From an uncultured Alphaproteobacteria bacterium (GTDB lineage: Bacteria; Pseudomonadota; Alphaproteobacteria; Micropepsales; Micropepsaceae): DNA of 62,153 bases. The notes beneath the pieces were generated by a model that saw nothing but the letters and a program-made list of their open reading frames with translations, made no database searches and was not told where the DNA came from. Shown in pieces: positions 33,555 through 42,188 of this stretch. The first letter of the stretch is position 1. Each line of letters starts with the position of its first letter. The position numbers and the translations under genes are program-made. Where the stretch lies: positions 1 through 62,153 of the forward strand of contig CAIOFO010000110.1 in the NCBI GenBank assembly GCA_903857685.1, written 5' to 3'.

Positions 33555-35501
33555 ATGAGTCATTCCCGGAACGAATCATCGCGCCGTTCCTTCTTGCAGG
33601 GCGCGGCCGGCGTGACGGCGGCCACGGCGCTGGGGATTGGACGGACGGGCGCACAACAGATTGCCAGCGCCACATCGTTCAAGATCGATCCCCGATTGCT
33701 GATCACGCCCGACCAGGCGCAGGAATGGAATGCCTTCAAAGCCCTGGGTGGTCCCACCTACGCAGGTAGCGCAGGCTGGAAGCGCTACACGGATTTTTTG
33801 GTCGGCAAAGCGCAGGAATTCGGTGCGGTCGATCTGGATCATGTCGATATTCCCTATGACCGCTACATTGTCGAGGACTGGCCGGACCGGCGCACGCACA
33901 CTTACAGCTCCGGCATCGCGGTCGAGAAACTAGTGACCGACGGCACGCCGGTGCCGCTGGTCGCGTCCTATGGCATGACATCGGGCTCCACGCCGCCGGA
34001 GGGCATCAGCGCCCAACTGCTATTTTACGATCCGGCAAACCCACCGCCGCCCGCGCAGATTGCCGGCAGGATTTTGGTCTTCGCCACCGCGCCATATCCT
34101 TCGGCGCCATATACGGACGCTTTCATCGACAGTTACACGCCCACCGATTACGAATGGCGCTCGCCCGGCAAGTGGCCGCCGCTTTTCACGCCACCGCCCA
34201 CCAATATGATGACCGCCTATCATTCCCGCTGGGTGTTCAGTCAGCTTAACGACTTTGCAGCAATCGGTATCAAGGGCAATGCTGCGGGCCTCATCATTGT
34301 CTACGATCTTTCGCCAGGCGCAGCCTTTGGGCTGGCGCAGCGCAGCGTCTATACTCCGGACGGCAAAGCCGGACTTGGCACCAAGTATGTCAATTGCCCG
34401 ACGCTGACGCTGGATCGCGTGAATGGTGCCAAAGTACTGGCGGACGCCAAGGCCGAAAAAGCCGCGACGCTGACCCTGACGGCGAGGTTTGAACGCGCCA
34501 CGGGAAAATCCTATCTCGCCTTCCTTCCGGGCAAGGATTACGGCACGCCGCAGGACCAGCAGATTTTGCTCGCCACCCATACTGACGCCATGTCGCTGGT
34601 CGAAGAGAATGGCGGGCTGGGCATGATCGGGGTCATGTCCTATTTCAACGGCATCCCGCGCGCATCGCGTCCCCGCACGCTGGCTTTCTATTTCGACTGT
34701 CGCCATTTCATGCCGGGCGCCGAGGATAGCTGGCCACAATTCGACTATTACAACATCCATCCCGAAAAGCTGAAGCCGGTGGTGGCGACGCTGGGTATGG
34801 AGCATATGGGCGGGCGCCAAACTATCGAGACCGGTCCCGGCGGCAATCGCTATTCCTATTCCAGCGAACGGCCCGAGGATGGCGGCGTCATCACCAGCCT
34901 GATCGACGTCAACAATAACAATGTCTGGCTGGTCGAAACCGTGGCCCGCGCCGCGACTGACAATCATTGGGTGCGGGTGGATGTGAAGTCAGGCGAGGTT
35001 GCGCCGGGCGTAAATGGCGGCCGTCAGGCCCGCGTCCGCAGCCCGATGAACAAAGGGCGCGGCTACAAGCTTCCCGGCATCGGTCTGGCGGGCGACTGGC
35101 CCGGCGGCTGGACCCAAACCTATTCCCAGATGGACACCGAAGCGGGCCCTCAAGGTTTCGACAAGAACTATTTCCGCTCACAGGTCGGCGGTCTCTCCCA
35201 GATCGCGGGCGACCTGATGCGGGTCGATCCCAAGGTGATTGACTTGGGCTGGGGCGAACTCAAATCCGCAATCGTCAAGCTGGACGACAAGGCGTTTCTG
35301 AAGCCGGACTCATCCAAAGAACAACGGCAAGCCCTGCTGGACCGCTATTTTGCAGCCTTTCGCGCGCTCGAATCTGGTAACCACAGCGGCATGCAGGAGG
35401 CGCTCAAGGGTATTTCTGGCAGTCTTCCGTCCGCCGTAGTTCCCGACGCCGGGCAGAAGGTGAGCACGCTGATCAATATGCAGCTGGCAAAAATCGGTTA
35501 A
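33555..35501 (+). CDS. Tat-exported M28-like peptidase-family protein
   Basis: 648 residues from ATG 33555 (GGGGAGAG upstream). The N-terminus carries a twin-arginine motif SRRSFLQG and a hydrophobic stretch ending GAQQ, so it is exported folded. A PA-like insert is likely around 140-290. The M28-like core has LLATHTDAMSLVEENGGLGMIGVMSYF, RTLAFYFDCRHFMPGAEDSW and VVATLGMEHMGG. The first metal pair H-x-D is present, but the usual bridging D-(N)-G-x-G and EE positions are altered (ENGG; GAED). Activity as an aminopeptidase is therefore uncertain. It is monocistronic. Confidence 0.75.
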   Translation: MSHSRNESSRRSFLQGAAGVTAATALGIGRTGAQQIASATSFKIDPRLLITPDQAQEWNAFKALGGPTYAGSAGWKRYTDFLVGKAQEFGAVDLDHVDIPYDRYIVEDWPDRRTHTYSSGIAVEKLVTDGTPVPLVASYGMTSGSTPPEGISAQLLFYDPANPPPPAQIAGRILVFATAPYPSAPYTDAFIDSYTPTDYEWRSPGKWPPLFTPPPTNMMTAYHSRWVFSQLNDFAAIGIKGNAAGLIIVYDLSPGAAFGLAQRSVYTPDGKAGLGTKYVNCPTLTLDRVNGAKVLADAKAEKAATLTLTARFERATGKSYLAFLPGKDYGTPQDQQILLATHTDAMSLVEENGGLGMIGVMSYFNGIPRASRPRTLAFYFDCRHFMPGAEDSWPQFDYYNIHPEKLKPVVATLGMEHMGGRQTIETGPGGNRYSYSSERPEDGGVITSLIDVNNNNVWLVETVARAATDNHWVRVDVKSGEVAPGVNGGRQARVRSPMNKGRGYKLPGIGLAGDWPGGWTQTYSQMDTEAGPQGFDKNYFRSQVGGLSQIAGDLMRVDPKVIDLGWGELKSAIVKLDDKAFLKPDSSKEQRQALLDRYFAAFRALESGNHSGMQEALKGISGSLPSAVVPDAGQKVSTLINMQLAKIG

Positions 35502-35694
35502 GTGCCTGCGTTGCCTAGTCACGCGCATCGCCTTGTCCAAATTCACAAAATGTCGCGAAAGCTGTCACTTCGCTTCGTCCCACACTGGCATACGTATCAC
35601 TACCTACTCCATGACCATAGCAAACGTAGGGTTTAGGTGTGCTGTATATGCGTGGGCTTGTCCGCTGGGATCAAAACCGCAGGCATTTCCGAGG

Positions 35695-35725
35695 GGGCCG
35701 GTGGCGCAAGTCATCGGCCCTTTTT
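35695..35725 (+). terminator. orphan rho-independent terminator, possible small-RNA 3' end
   Basis: GGGCCGGTG (35695-35703) pairs with CATCGGCCC (35712-35720), with one G-T pair and loop GCGCAAGT, followed by TTTTT. It is 194 bp beyond the nearest upstream stop codon, so it may end either that long 3' UTR or an independent short transcript starting near 35600. Confidence 0.7.
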
Positions 35726-35789
35726 GTTGCCCACCTGACCGTCGGCTTTGGCGGGGGAAATGAACAACGCAGGACAGGCAGCAAGGAAA

Positions 35790-35981
35790 CTAGCTACCGT
35801 TCGCTATTCGCAACAGTCCGGTCGTGGTCGCGATATAGCCCCCCTTACTCGCCACGATATACCGAAGCGCGACCAGCTTCAGAAGATGTTCTGATGGAAC
35901 CACCACACCTAGAAGCGGCCCAGCCCCTATATTCGCGAGGGAGGAAAACTCTGAGACTGAAAGGGGTGGGGCGAGAGGCAT
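35790..35981 (-). CDS. candidate small protein, unknown
   Basis: A 63-residue frame that looks like a winged-helix-type small protein: VPSEHLLKLVALRYIVASKG followed by GYIATTTGLLRIA. This pattern recurs in short alphaproteobacterial hypothetical proteins. Codon choice is plausible. There is no strong RBS, and it lies in an otherwise gene-poor kilobase, so it may be a relic. Confidence 0.35.
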   Translation of the reverse strand: MPLAPPLSVSEFSSLANIGAGPLLGVVVPSEHLLKLVALRYIVASKGGYIATTTGLLRIANGS

Positions 35982-36015
35982 ACGCAGAGGTTACCCCCAA
36001 TTACGCCAACTGGCG

Positions 36016-36240
36016 ATGGCCGCACAGATTGAAAACCTGGTCGCCCCGTTTGTTATCATTGGCGAGTGTGATTTTTGCGATCGCCGCATCAAAGTCGAAT
36101 GGCTTGGCAATTGGCCCTCGGGCATAATCGGCAGTCACTCAGCCGGTTTTGGGTGCTGGCCTAAATGTTTTTTCTACTCAGATATAAGCCGATGGTTTTT
36201 CTCGCGGCGAGGATTACCGTCTAACATTCAGGAACGGTAA
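36016..36240 (+). CDS. candidate small protein with CxxC, unknown
   Basis: A 74-residue frame. Its first half (MAAQIENLVAPFVIIGECDF, then CDRR) reads like coding sequence and has a CxxC pair. The second half (FFYSDISRWFFSRRG) does not look conserved. No clear RBS. It could be a gene remnant. Confidence 0.25.
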   Translation: MAAQIENLVAPFVIIGECDFCDRRIKVEWLGNWPSGIIGSHSAGFGCWPKCFFYSDISRWFFSRRGLPSNIQER

Positions 36241-36560
36241 TCCCGTAAAAATTAATAAGGCATGCTTGCATTCTGACAGGGCTCAGATGCCCCCGCAAAC
36301 GCCTTCTGGGGTAATGACCGCATTGGGTAACAAGCGGACATCCAGAGCCCCAGAGCCCTCTGAGCGCCCCGGGGCGCTTACCTGGGTCCTGGACATGGCC
36401 AAAAGGCAGGCGATTAAACTGAGGGGGCCTCGCCCCGAGAATGCCGGAGCAAAATCCTTGCGCTCTTTGGTCTCGCGCGCGGACGGGATGGGCCTCTGGA
36501 ACAGGTGGCGTTTGGCCGTCCTCGTGCTAACCTTGAAGCAAATCAATAAGGGGGAACTGC

Positions 36561-37664
36561 ATGCGGGTATCGGGATTCATGGCGGCCGGGCTGGTGATGC
36601 TGGCCTCTTCGGCGGTGGCGCAGGACCGGATCGCCAGCAGCGACCATCATGTCAATGTCGTCTCCACCGCGCCTTCGGAGCAGGGGCAGACCGTGCGGCT
36701 CTATCTGCGCGAGCGGGTCAAGGGCACGCCTGATCCCAGCAAGCTGGTGCTGTTCGTTCATGGCGCAGGAACGCCCGCCGAAGTCAGCTTCGACGTGCCG
36801 TTTGCCGATTACAGCTGGATGGCCTATCTCGCCGATGCCGGATACGACGTCTTCGCAGTGGATATGGAGGGCTATGGCCGTTCCGCCCGTCCCGCGGCCA
36901 TGAGCGACAAATGCAACCTCAACGAGGTGCAGCGCGCGGAGTACAAGGTGGCCGCCGACTGCAAGGCGACCATGACCAGCGGCGTCACGACCCTGGCTTC
37001 GGACTGGAATGATGTCGGCGCGGCGGTGGATTATGTGCTGGGTCTGCGCCACGCAAGCAAGCTCAACCTGGTCGGCTGGTCGCAGGGCGGTCCCCGCTCC
37101 GCGGGCTGGGCGGCGCAGCATCCCGACAAGGTGAACAAGCTGGTGCTGCTGGCGCCCGCCTACAACAATGGCGCGGCGCGTCCGCCCGCTGCTGCGGCGC
37201 CATCTCGCGGCTCGGCGTTCAACGTCCAGACACACGAGGATCTGGTGAAACTGTGGAACGGCCAGGCGCCGTGCCCGGGACAGTATGAAAAGGGAACCTT
37301 GGATTCCGTCTGGAAGGAGATGCTGGCTTCCGATCCCGTGGGCGCTTCCTGGGATCCGCCGGCCCGCCGGGCGCCTGTGACCGCGCCGGGACCCGGCTGG
37401 ACCCAGGAGATGGCGAAGAATACGAAAATTCCCACCCTGATGATTTCGGGCCAGAATGACGGCCAGGTGAACCCGCAGAATGTGCGCAATCTCTACGCCG
37501 ACATCGGCGGCGAGAAGGTTTTCGTGGACCTGGCATGTTCTTCCCACAACGCCATGTGGGAGAAGAACCATCTGCTGATGTTCGCTGCCTCGCGCGAGTG
37601 GCTCGACAAGGGCACGGTGAACGGCCAGAAGAATGTGATGCTGAAGCTGGGATATGCCAAATAA
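36561..37664 (+). CDS. secreted alpha/beta hydrolase
   Basis: 367 residues with a signal peptide (MRVSGFMAAGLVMLASSAVA, then Q). The fold is an alpha/beta hydrolase: oxyanion region LVLFVHGAGTP, nucleophile elbow GWSQGG (Ser near 177), acid region LMISGQNDGQVNP and catalytic His in ACSSHNAMWEKNH. Four cysteines (SDKCNLNE, AADCKAT, APCPG, LACSS) could form disulfides, in keeping with periplasmic location. The substrate, an ester or small amide, is unknown. RBS GGGGGAA is just before ATG 36561. Confidence 0.88.
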   Translation: MRVSGFMAAGLVMLASSAVAQDRIASSDHHVNVVSTAPSEQGQTVRLYLRERVKGTPDPSKLVLFVHGAGTPAEVSFDVPFADYSWMAYLADAGYDVFAVDMEGYGRSARPAAMSDKCNLNEVQRAEYKVAADCKATMTSGVTTLASDWNDVGAAVDYVLGLRHASKLNLVGWSQGGPRSAGWAAQHPDKVNKLVLLAPAYNNGAARPPAAAAPSRGSAFNVQTHEDLVKLWNGQAPCPGQYEKGTLDSVWKEMLASDPVGASWDPPARRAPVTAPGPGWTQEMAKNTKIPTLMISGQNDGQVNPQNVRNLYADIGGEKVFVDLACSSHNAMWEKNHLLMFAASREWLDKGTVNGQKNVMLKLGYAK

Positions 37665-37904
37665 GCGCGATCGCGCCATCCGGCTATGCGGGCAACAGGG
37701 ACGAGGCGCGGAATCAATTCGCTCTGGGCTTTGCGTCAATCCGCAACAGGGGCCCGCTAACTCGGCCATACCCGTCGCAGGATCTTGTCACGCTGAGGTT
37801 TGAATTTCCCCAGGCGGCGCACGCACTTCCCGGTTGACTCAGGCGGCGCCATTCCGCCAGCATGGATCGACCGACGAACTGGAAATGTCGGGTGGGAGGA
37901 ATGA

Positions 37905-38306
37905 ATGCGTAAATTTGCAATGGCTGCCGCGGTGCTCGCTTTCGCGTCCACATCGGTGATTATAACGCTGCCCGCGATCAGCGCGGATGCACCTGCCGTC
38001 GTGCGCAAGGTGCTGATGCAGCAGGACGCGCCCGGTGGCAACACGCTGTCTGAGGTGGAGGTGACGATTCCGGTCGGCGGCCGCGAGGGCAAGCACACCC
38101 ATCCGGGGCCGCTGGTTGTCCATGTGATTTCAGGTGCTTTCTCGCTGGATTACGAAGGCAAGCCGAATATCACTTACAAGGCTGGCGAAACGTTCTACGT
38201 CGAGCCCAACCATGTTCATGAAGGCATTAACCGGGGCACCGTACCGGCCGTTGGGATTGCGGCCTTCGTGACACCCAAGGGCGAGGCGCTCACCAAGCAG
38301 CAATAA
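37905..38306 (+). CDS. secreted cupin-domain protein
   Basis: 133 residues with a signal segment (about 1-27, ending ISADA). The single cupin has the metal motif GKHTHPGPLVVHVISGAFSL (two His and a downstream His) and the second motif GETFYVEPNHVHEGINRG. The fold binds a divalent metal; many such small exported cupins have no known substrate. RBS GGGAGGAA precedes ATG 37905. It lies 240 bp downstream of the alpha/beta hydrolase in the same orientation. Confidence 0.88.
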   Translation: MRKFAMAAAVLAFASTSVIITLPAISADAPAVVRKVLMQQDAPGGNTLSEVEVTIPVGGREGKHTHPGPLVVHVISGAFSLDYEGKPNITYKAGETFYVEPNHVHEGINRGTVPAVGIAAFVTPKGEALTKQQ

Positions 38307-38457
38307 GGGGCTGTCTGCGGCAATTGGGCATCCGGCGGTCCGAAGTGGAGGGTCCATGGTGGGCGACTGTCATCGGACTCTCCACGGCGCAATCCTTGTG
38401 CTGCCAGGGATCGCGCAAGTGATCTGGAGCAATACCCGTCGGATCAAAGTCTGAGCA

Positions 38458-38772
38458 ATGCCGCAACTTCCCAATTCCCCAATTCGTACTCAGTTTGTCC
38501 TGCGCGGCTGGTCGGCAATTGCGGCCGTCCTGTTGGTGCTTGGAGCCATCGTCTTGCTGGCTGTCGGATTGCTTGTATTTTTTCTGCCGGTGCTTTTGGT
38601 CGCCCCAATACTCTATTGGCTGTTGCCGAAACCGAAGACGATGCCGCCCGCCATGAACAATGACGTTCCAGGGCGCGCAAGCGACGCGGACATCATCGAA
38701 GGAGATTTTACCGTGGTCAGCGCAACCGCCATCGATCAGCAATCAGAGACCCACGGCAAGAACAGATCATGA
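38458..38772 (+). CDS. small membrane protein, unknown
   Basis: 104 residues. One long hydrophobic region, probably two helices (about 15-58: GWSAIAAVLLVLGAIVLLAV, then GLLVFFLPVLLVAPILYWLL). A polar, acidic C-terminal tail with DADIIEGDFTVVSA follows; this tail motif is common in small Rhizobiales membrane proteins. Its stop overlaps the start of the methyltransferase gene (ATGA, 4 bp), so the two are co-translated. Confidence 0.7.
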   Translation: MPQLPNSPIRTQFVLRGWSAIAAVLLVLGAIVLLAVGLLVFFLPVLLVAPILYWLLPKPKTMPPAMNNDVPGRASDADIIEGDFTVVSATAIDQQSETHGKNRS

Positions 38773-39404
38773 GCCTGACGTCGGACGATCTAAAGCAAAT
38801 CGCCGACCTCACCCTTGATCACTACAACAAGCGTGCCGATGATTTCTGGGAAGGAACAAAAGGGCATGATGTAAGCCAGAACATCAATGCGCTACTTCAG
38901 TATATGGAAGGGGAGAGGCCCTTCACGATCCTGGATTTTGGCTGTGGTCCAGGCCGCGACCTCAAAACATTTACCGACCTCGGTCATATGGCCATCGGGC
39001 TGGAAGGCTCCGCCAAGTTCGCGGCAATGGCTCGCGAACAAGGATACGAGATTATGGAACAGGACTTCCTGAAGCTGAAGTTGCCGGATAGTCGTTTCGA
39101 TGGCGTGTTCGCGAATGCCTCCCTGTTTCATGTGCCGGGCCAGGAGCTGCCAAGGGTCCTGCGGGAGCTCCATGCAACGCTGAAGCCGGGCGGCGTCTTG
39201 TTCAGCTCCAATCCACACGGCAATAACGACGAAGGCTGGAACCGTGGCCGCTACGGCGCCTACCACGATCTCGAAACCTGGCGCGAATTCATGCACGGCG
39301 CGGGATTTATCGAGCTCATGAACTATTTTCGGCCCGAGGGATTGCCACGGGAACAGCAACCATGGCTCGCTACGCTATGGCGCAAACCAGGCGGCAGTAG
39401 ATAA
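38769..39404 (+). CDS. class I SAM-dependent methyltransferase
   Basis: 211 residues. Motif I is ILDFGCGPGRDLKTF (about 54-68), with acidic strand 2 GLEGSAKFA, strand 4 FDGVFANASLFHVP and post-motif LKPGGVLFSSNPHG. It belongs to the Methyltransf_11/25 type acting on small molecules. The upstream membrane protein overlaps it by 4 bp and the NnrU-like gene follows after 14 bp, forming a small operon. The substrate cannot be read. Confidence 0.88.
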   Translation: MSLTSDDLKQIADLTLDHYNKRADDFWEGTKGHDVSQNINALLQYMEGERPFTILDFGCGPGRDLKTFTDLGHMAIGLEGSAKFAAMAREQGYEIMEQDFLKLKLPDSRFDGVFANASLFHVPGQELPRVLRELHATLKPGGVLFSSNPHGNNDEGWNRGRYGAYHDLETWREFMHGAGFIELMNYFRPEGLPREQQPWLATLWRKPGGSR

Positions 39405-39418
39405 TGTAGGGAGGCGGC

Positions 39419-39988
39419 ATGTTGGTGCTGATACTGGGTATCGTCGTTTTTCTCGGCATCCACAGTGTGCCGATCTTCCCTGAAACCCGGGCGCGCCTCA
39501 TCGCGCAACTTGGTTTGGGGCCCTTCAAAATCGCCTATGCCCTGGTGGCAATCATTGGCTTCGCACTGATCGTTTGGGGCTTCCACCTTTATCGTGAGGA
39601 TGGATTGGTCCCGGTATGGACCCCGCCAGCATGGATGCGTCATGTGACCATTTTGCTGATGTGGTTTGCTTTTGTCGCGCTTGCCTGCATGAACCCCGCA
39701 CCAGGACGGATCCGGGGATGGCTTCGCCACCCAATGCTGGTGGCAATAAAGATCTGGGCGCTGGCGCATTTGCTCATCAATGGCGATGCAGGCGGAATAT
39801 TGCTCTTCGGGTCATTTCTCGCATGGGCAATATTCGACCGTATTGCCGTGAAAAAGCGCGGTGATCCAGGAGCGCCCCGGATAAAATCCTTCACAGGAGC
39901 GGACGCCATGGCACTGGGCCTGGGAACAGTGGCCTACGTGGCGATGATAATGCTGCACCCAATTCTCATAGGTGTGCCTGTCGTTTGA
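39419..39988 (+). CDS. NnrU-family membrane protein
   Basis: 189 residues with about five or six hydrophobic helices. The family pattern is LFLGIHSVPIFPETRARL at the N-terminus (here LGIHSVPIFPETRA), PPAWMRHVTILLMW, RHPMLVAIKIWALAHLLING and DRIAVKKRGDPG. NnrU proteins are associated with nitrite/NO reduction loci in some bacteria, and the founding member is needed for their expression. No denitrification gene is seen here, so only the family call is firm. Confidence 0.88.
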   Translation: MLVLILGIVVFLGIHSVPIFPETRARLIAQLGLGPFKIAYALVAIIGFALIVWGFHLYREDGLVPVWTPPAWMRHVTILLMWFAFVALACMNPAPGRIRGWLRHPMLVAIKIWALAHLLINGDAGGILLFGSFLAWAIFDRIAVKKRGDPGAPRIKSFTGADAMALGLGTVAYVAMIMLHPILIGVPVV

Positions 39989-40176
39989 AGTCGGATGGTC
40001 TGCGTTTCCCGCCTGCTCGGTGGCAAAGGCTTTTCCAGTCCTGCCGAAAGCTTTCTCGCTGTTCTATACTCCGGGCCTGCGTTCCAGATCGCTAATTATG
40101 CTCGCAATGCGATTCCATGCGTGGAACCCGACGGTATTGTCTCGACTTAGCGTTGCACGGGCCTTTCCCTGCTTGA

Positions 40177-40926
40177 TTAGGCAGGCCTCTTGAATCTAAT
40201 GATAAATTCATCCGCCTTGTCTTTCATCGTCTCACTGCCTGAGGCGAGAGTATGATCGTCGGCGGTCTGGTGCAGGATATTGCTTTCGCCATCCAGCATA
40301 AAGCCTGCCGCTTCAACTTCTTTTTTTAACGCCTCCTCGTCCACGCGATGCAATTTTCCGGTCGCGCTGAAGGCCGAACCAGGGGCTGCGGCGTAGTCGA
40401 TGATAAAATAGACGCCGCCCGGCTTTAGAGAATTGAACACTGCCTTGTTGAAGGCGCTGATGTCGGGTACCGCGAATCCAGGATTGTGCAGATCGTGATA
40501 GTTGAGCGAGATCCAGACGACATCGAGTTTCTCAGGAGCTCCAAACTCGGCATAGGGCTTAACCAGCAGTTCGGTGTTGCTACTGTATGGCGGCAAGACG
40601 GCGGCGATCTCCGCCTGAATACGCGGGTGGGGCGTGGCAAATTCCGCCGGCAGCACAGCGTAGACATGGCCCTTGGGTCCCACCACTTTCGAGAAGATGC
40701 GGGTGTAATAGCCGCCGCCCGGCAGGAAGTCAGCCACCTTGTAGCCCGGCTTCATTCCAGAAAAAGCCACGCTCTCGGCAGGCTTGCGATCTGCATCGCG
40801 CGCGGTGTCCGTGGCGGGACGCCCCGGGTCCTTTACCGCGGCGGTGACGGCGGGCGAAACTGTTTGCGCGAGCGCAGCGGTGGCGAATAGAGCAGCAATA
40901 GCAATGGCGGTGGCGAGACGGTACAT
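40177..40926 (-). CDS. secreted SAM-methyltransferase-like protein
   Basis: 249 residues with a clear signal peptide (MYRLATAIAIAALFATAALA, then Q). The body resembles predicted methyltransferases of the COG4798 type: PGYKVADFLPGGGYYTRIFSKVVG, LDVVWISLNYHDLHN, LKPGGVYFIIDYAA and HRVDEEALKKEVEAAGF. Export of a methyltransferase-like fold is unusual but characteristic of this family, where SAM binding is not established. It is monocistronic and reads leftward. Confidence 0.85.
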   Translation of the reverse strand: MYRLATAIAIAALFATAALAQTVSPAVTAAVKDPGRPATDTARDADRKPAESVAFSGMKPGYKVADFLPGGGYYTRIFSKVVGPKGHVYAVLPAEFATPHPRIQAEIAAVLPPYSSNTELLVKPYAEFGAPEKLDVVWISLNYHDLHNPGFAVPDISAFNKAVFNSLKPGGVYFIIDYAAAPGSAFSATGKLHRVDEEALKKEVEAAGFMLDGESNILHQTADDHTLASGSETMKDKADEFIIRFKRPA

Positions 40927-41164
40927 ACGTGACCTCCTAGGTGCTCGGTTGACTGGGAGCCTATATCCGGATCTCGCGACACGCTACCGTGTTACCCGGG
41001 CGTCGGCTCCGTGAACCAATCAAGGGTGAGGGACGATAGGTCCGGAGGCTCGGCCCGCAATGTGAGCTTTGCGCCAAAAGCGGACATTTCTGGATGCGGT
41101 ATCTGCCAAGAATCAATTTGCCTACAGCTGCAAAGTCCCATATTTGAGAATGAGGGGTCCGCGC

Positions 41165-41674
41165 ATGGTTTGGCTTAGCTTCTCTACGCTCAGGGTTTCT
41201 TCGGCCGTCCGCATACACTTGCACCGGCTGGCTTTGGCAGTACCGGCCATACTCTTGAGCAACACCTATAGCCTGGCGCAAGACGCCAGCAGCCCTTTCA
41301 CTCTGGCCCAAGTCACCACTGGTCATATGAGTTATCAGTTCTATTGCGCGAGCTGCCATGGCGAAGATCTGCAGGGCGGCGGCGATGCCCCACCGCTCGC
41401 CGGGCCGTTCTTCAATCATAATTGGTCGAAATGGTCTGTCAGCATGCTCTATCAGTTTACCTCTCAATCGATGCCGCAGGGACTCGAAGGTGAACTGAGC
41501 GCCGAAACCTATTCCAACATTGTTTCCTTCCTTCTGGCCGCAAATGGCGCCAAGCCAGGTTCGACGCCATTCGACCCGAAGAGCGGCGTAAAGATCGGCG
41601 ACATCGCCGACGGTCGGATCGCAACTGCCGTCATCAACGCACCAGTCGATCCCCAGGCTGGGCCCACGCAATAG
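41165..41674 (+). CDS. secreted c-type cytochrome
   Basis: About 169 residues from ATG 41165 (AGGGG 8 bases upstream). ATG 41150 would add five residues. A hydrophobic signal (HLHRLALAVPAILLSNTYSLAQ) precedes a single haem-binding CASCH in YQFYCASCHGEDLQGGGDAP. The distal methionine is probably in TSQSMPQGLEGELS, giving a class I mono-haem cytochrome c like those fused to or partnered with PQQ dehydrogenases. No dehydrogenase gene is adjacent. An Arg/Ser-rich N-terminal extension makes the signal long. Confidence 0.85.
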   Translation: MVWLSFSTLRVSSAVRIHLHRLALAVPAILLSNTYSLAQDASSPFTLAQVTTGHMSYQFYCASCHGEDLQGGGDAPPLAGPFFNHNWSKWSVSMLYQFTSQSMPQGLEGELSAETYSNIVSFLLAANGAKPGSTPFDPKSGVKIGDIADGRIATAVINAPVDPQAGPTQ

Positions 41675-42188
41675 CCAGAGCAAGCTTTGCCTATTCCGCT
41701 GGGAGCTCGAGATTCAGGCGGCGATGAAAGCCAATCCCGTTCTCCACTATTCGTCCGTTCGGACCATTCTGACGCATTGATCAGAAGAATATATTTCGAA
41801 GCGGCGGCGGAATTTATGCTTCTAAAAATGTCAAGTTTTGTAGGGCTGAAGCAGGTCGTGGCAATTTCCACCCGGCCTGCAAAAATCCTCGAATGGGGTT
41901 CGAGTCCCGCCAGCCGGCAGCGATAACAGTGTGGCGACAATTCGAGACAATTGGCCACGCGCTAATGCTATTCAACCAATTGAAACCGCAGTAATTTTCC
42001 CAAACCCGCGGCCGCCACTCTCGGTCTGAAATCCACAATTCCCGGCCCAACTAGGCCGTGCACCCAAACATTGGCTTATGTTATGGTTTGATTACGCTGT
42101 CGCTTCAGGGCAGGGCGGCTTGCGGGAACTTGAAGTACAAAAACATAAAAATGGGACGGGCTCAAAACAGGCCTGCCAGGGAAAGCTT
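41675..42188. other. 514-bp intergenic region before the second RND operon
   Basis: No supported gene. At 41895-41915, GGGGTTCGAGTCCCGCCAGCC resembles the T-arm and acceptor 3' end of a tRNA or tmRNA, but the T-stem pairs only three bases and no 5' half is present, so it is at most a remnant. The RND operon promoter must lie in the right part; I cannot place it with confidence. Confidence 0.4.

Larger units (their letters stand above)
35502..36560. other. 1.06-kb region without a confident gene
   Basis: Apart from two weak candidate small genes listed separately (35790-35981 and 36016-36240), I see no supported coding region. It contains a hairpin terminator at 35695-35725 with no gene directly ahead of it, and a perfect 16-bp palindrome AGCGCCCCGGGGCGCT at 36363-36378. 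Composition is more mixed than the flanks, consistent with decayed or acquired DNA. Confidence 0.6.

Noticed and set aside
39989-40176. Possible small gene downstream of the NnrU gene
   Set aside because: The open frame there has no RBS, no plausible composition and overlaps the end of the convergent gene.
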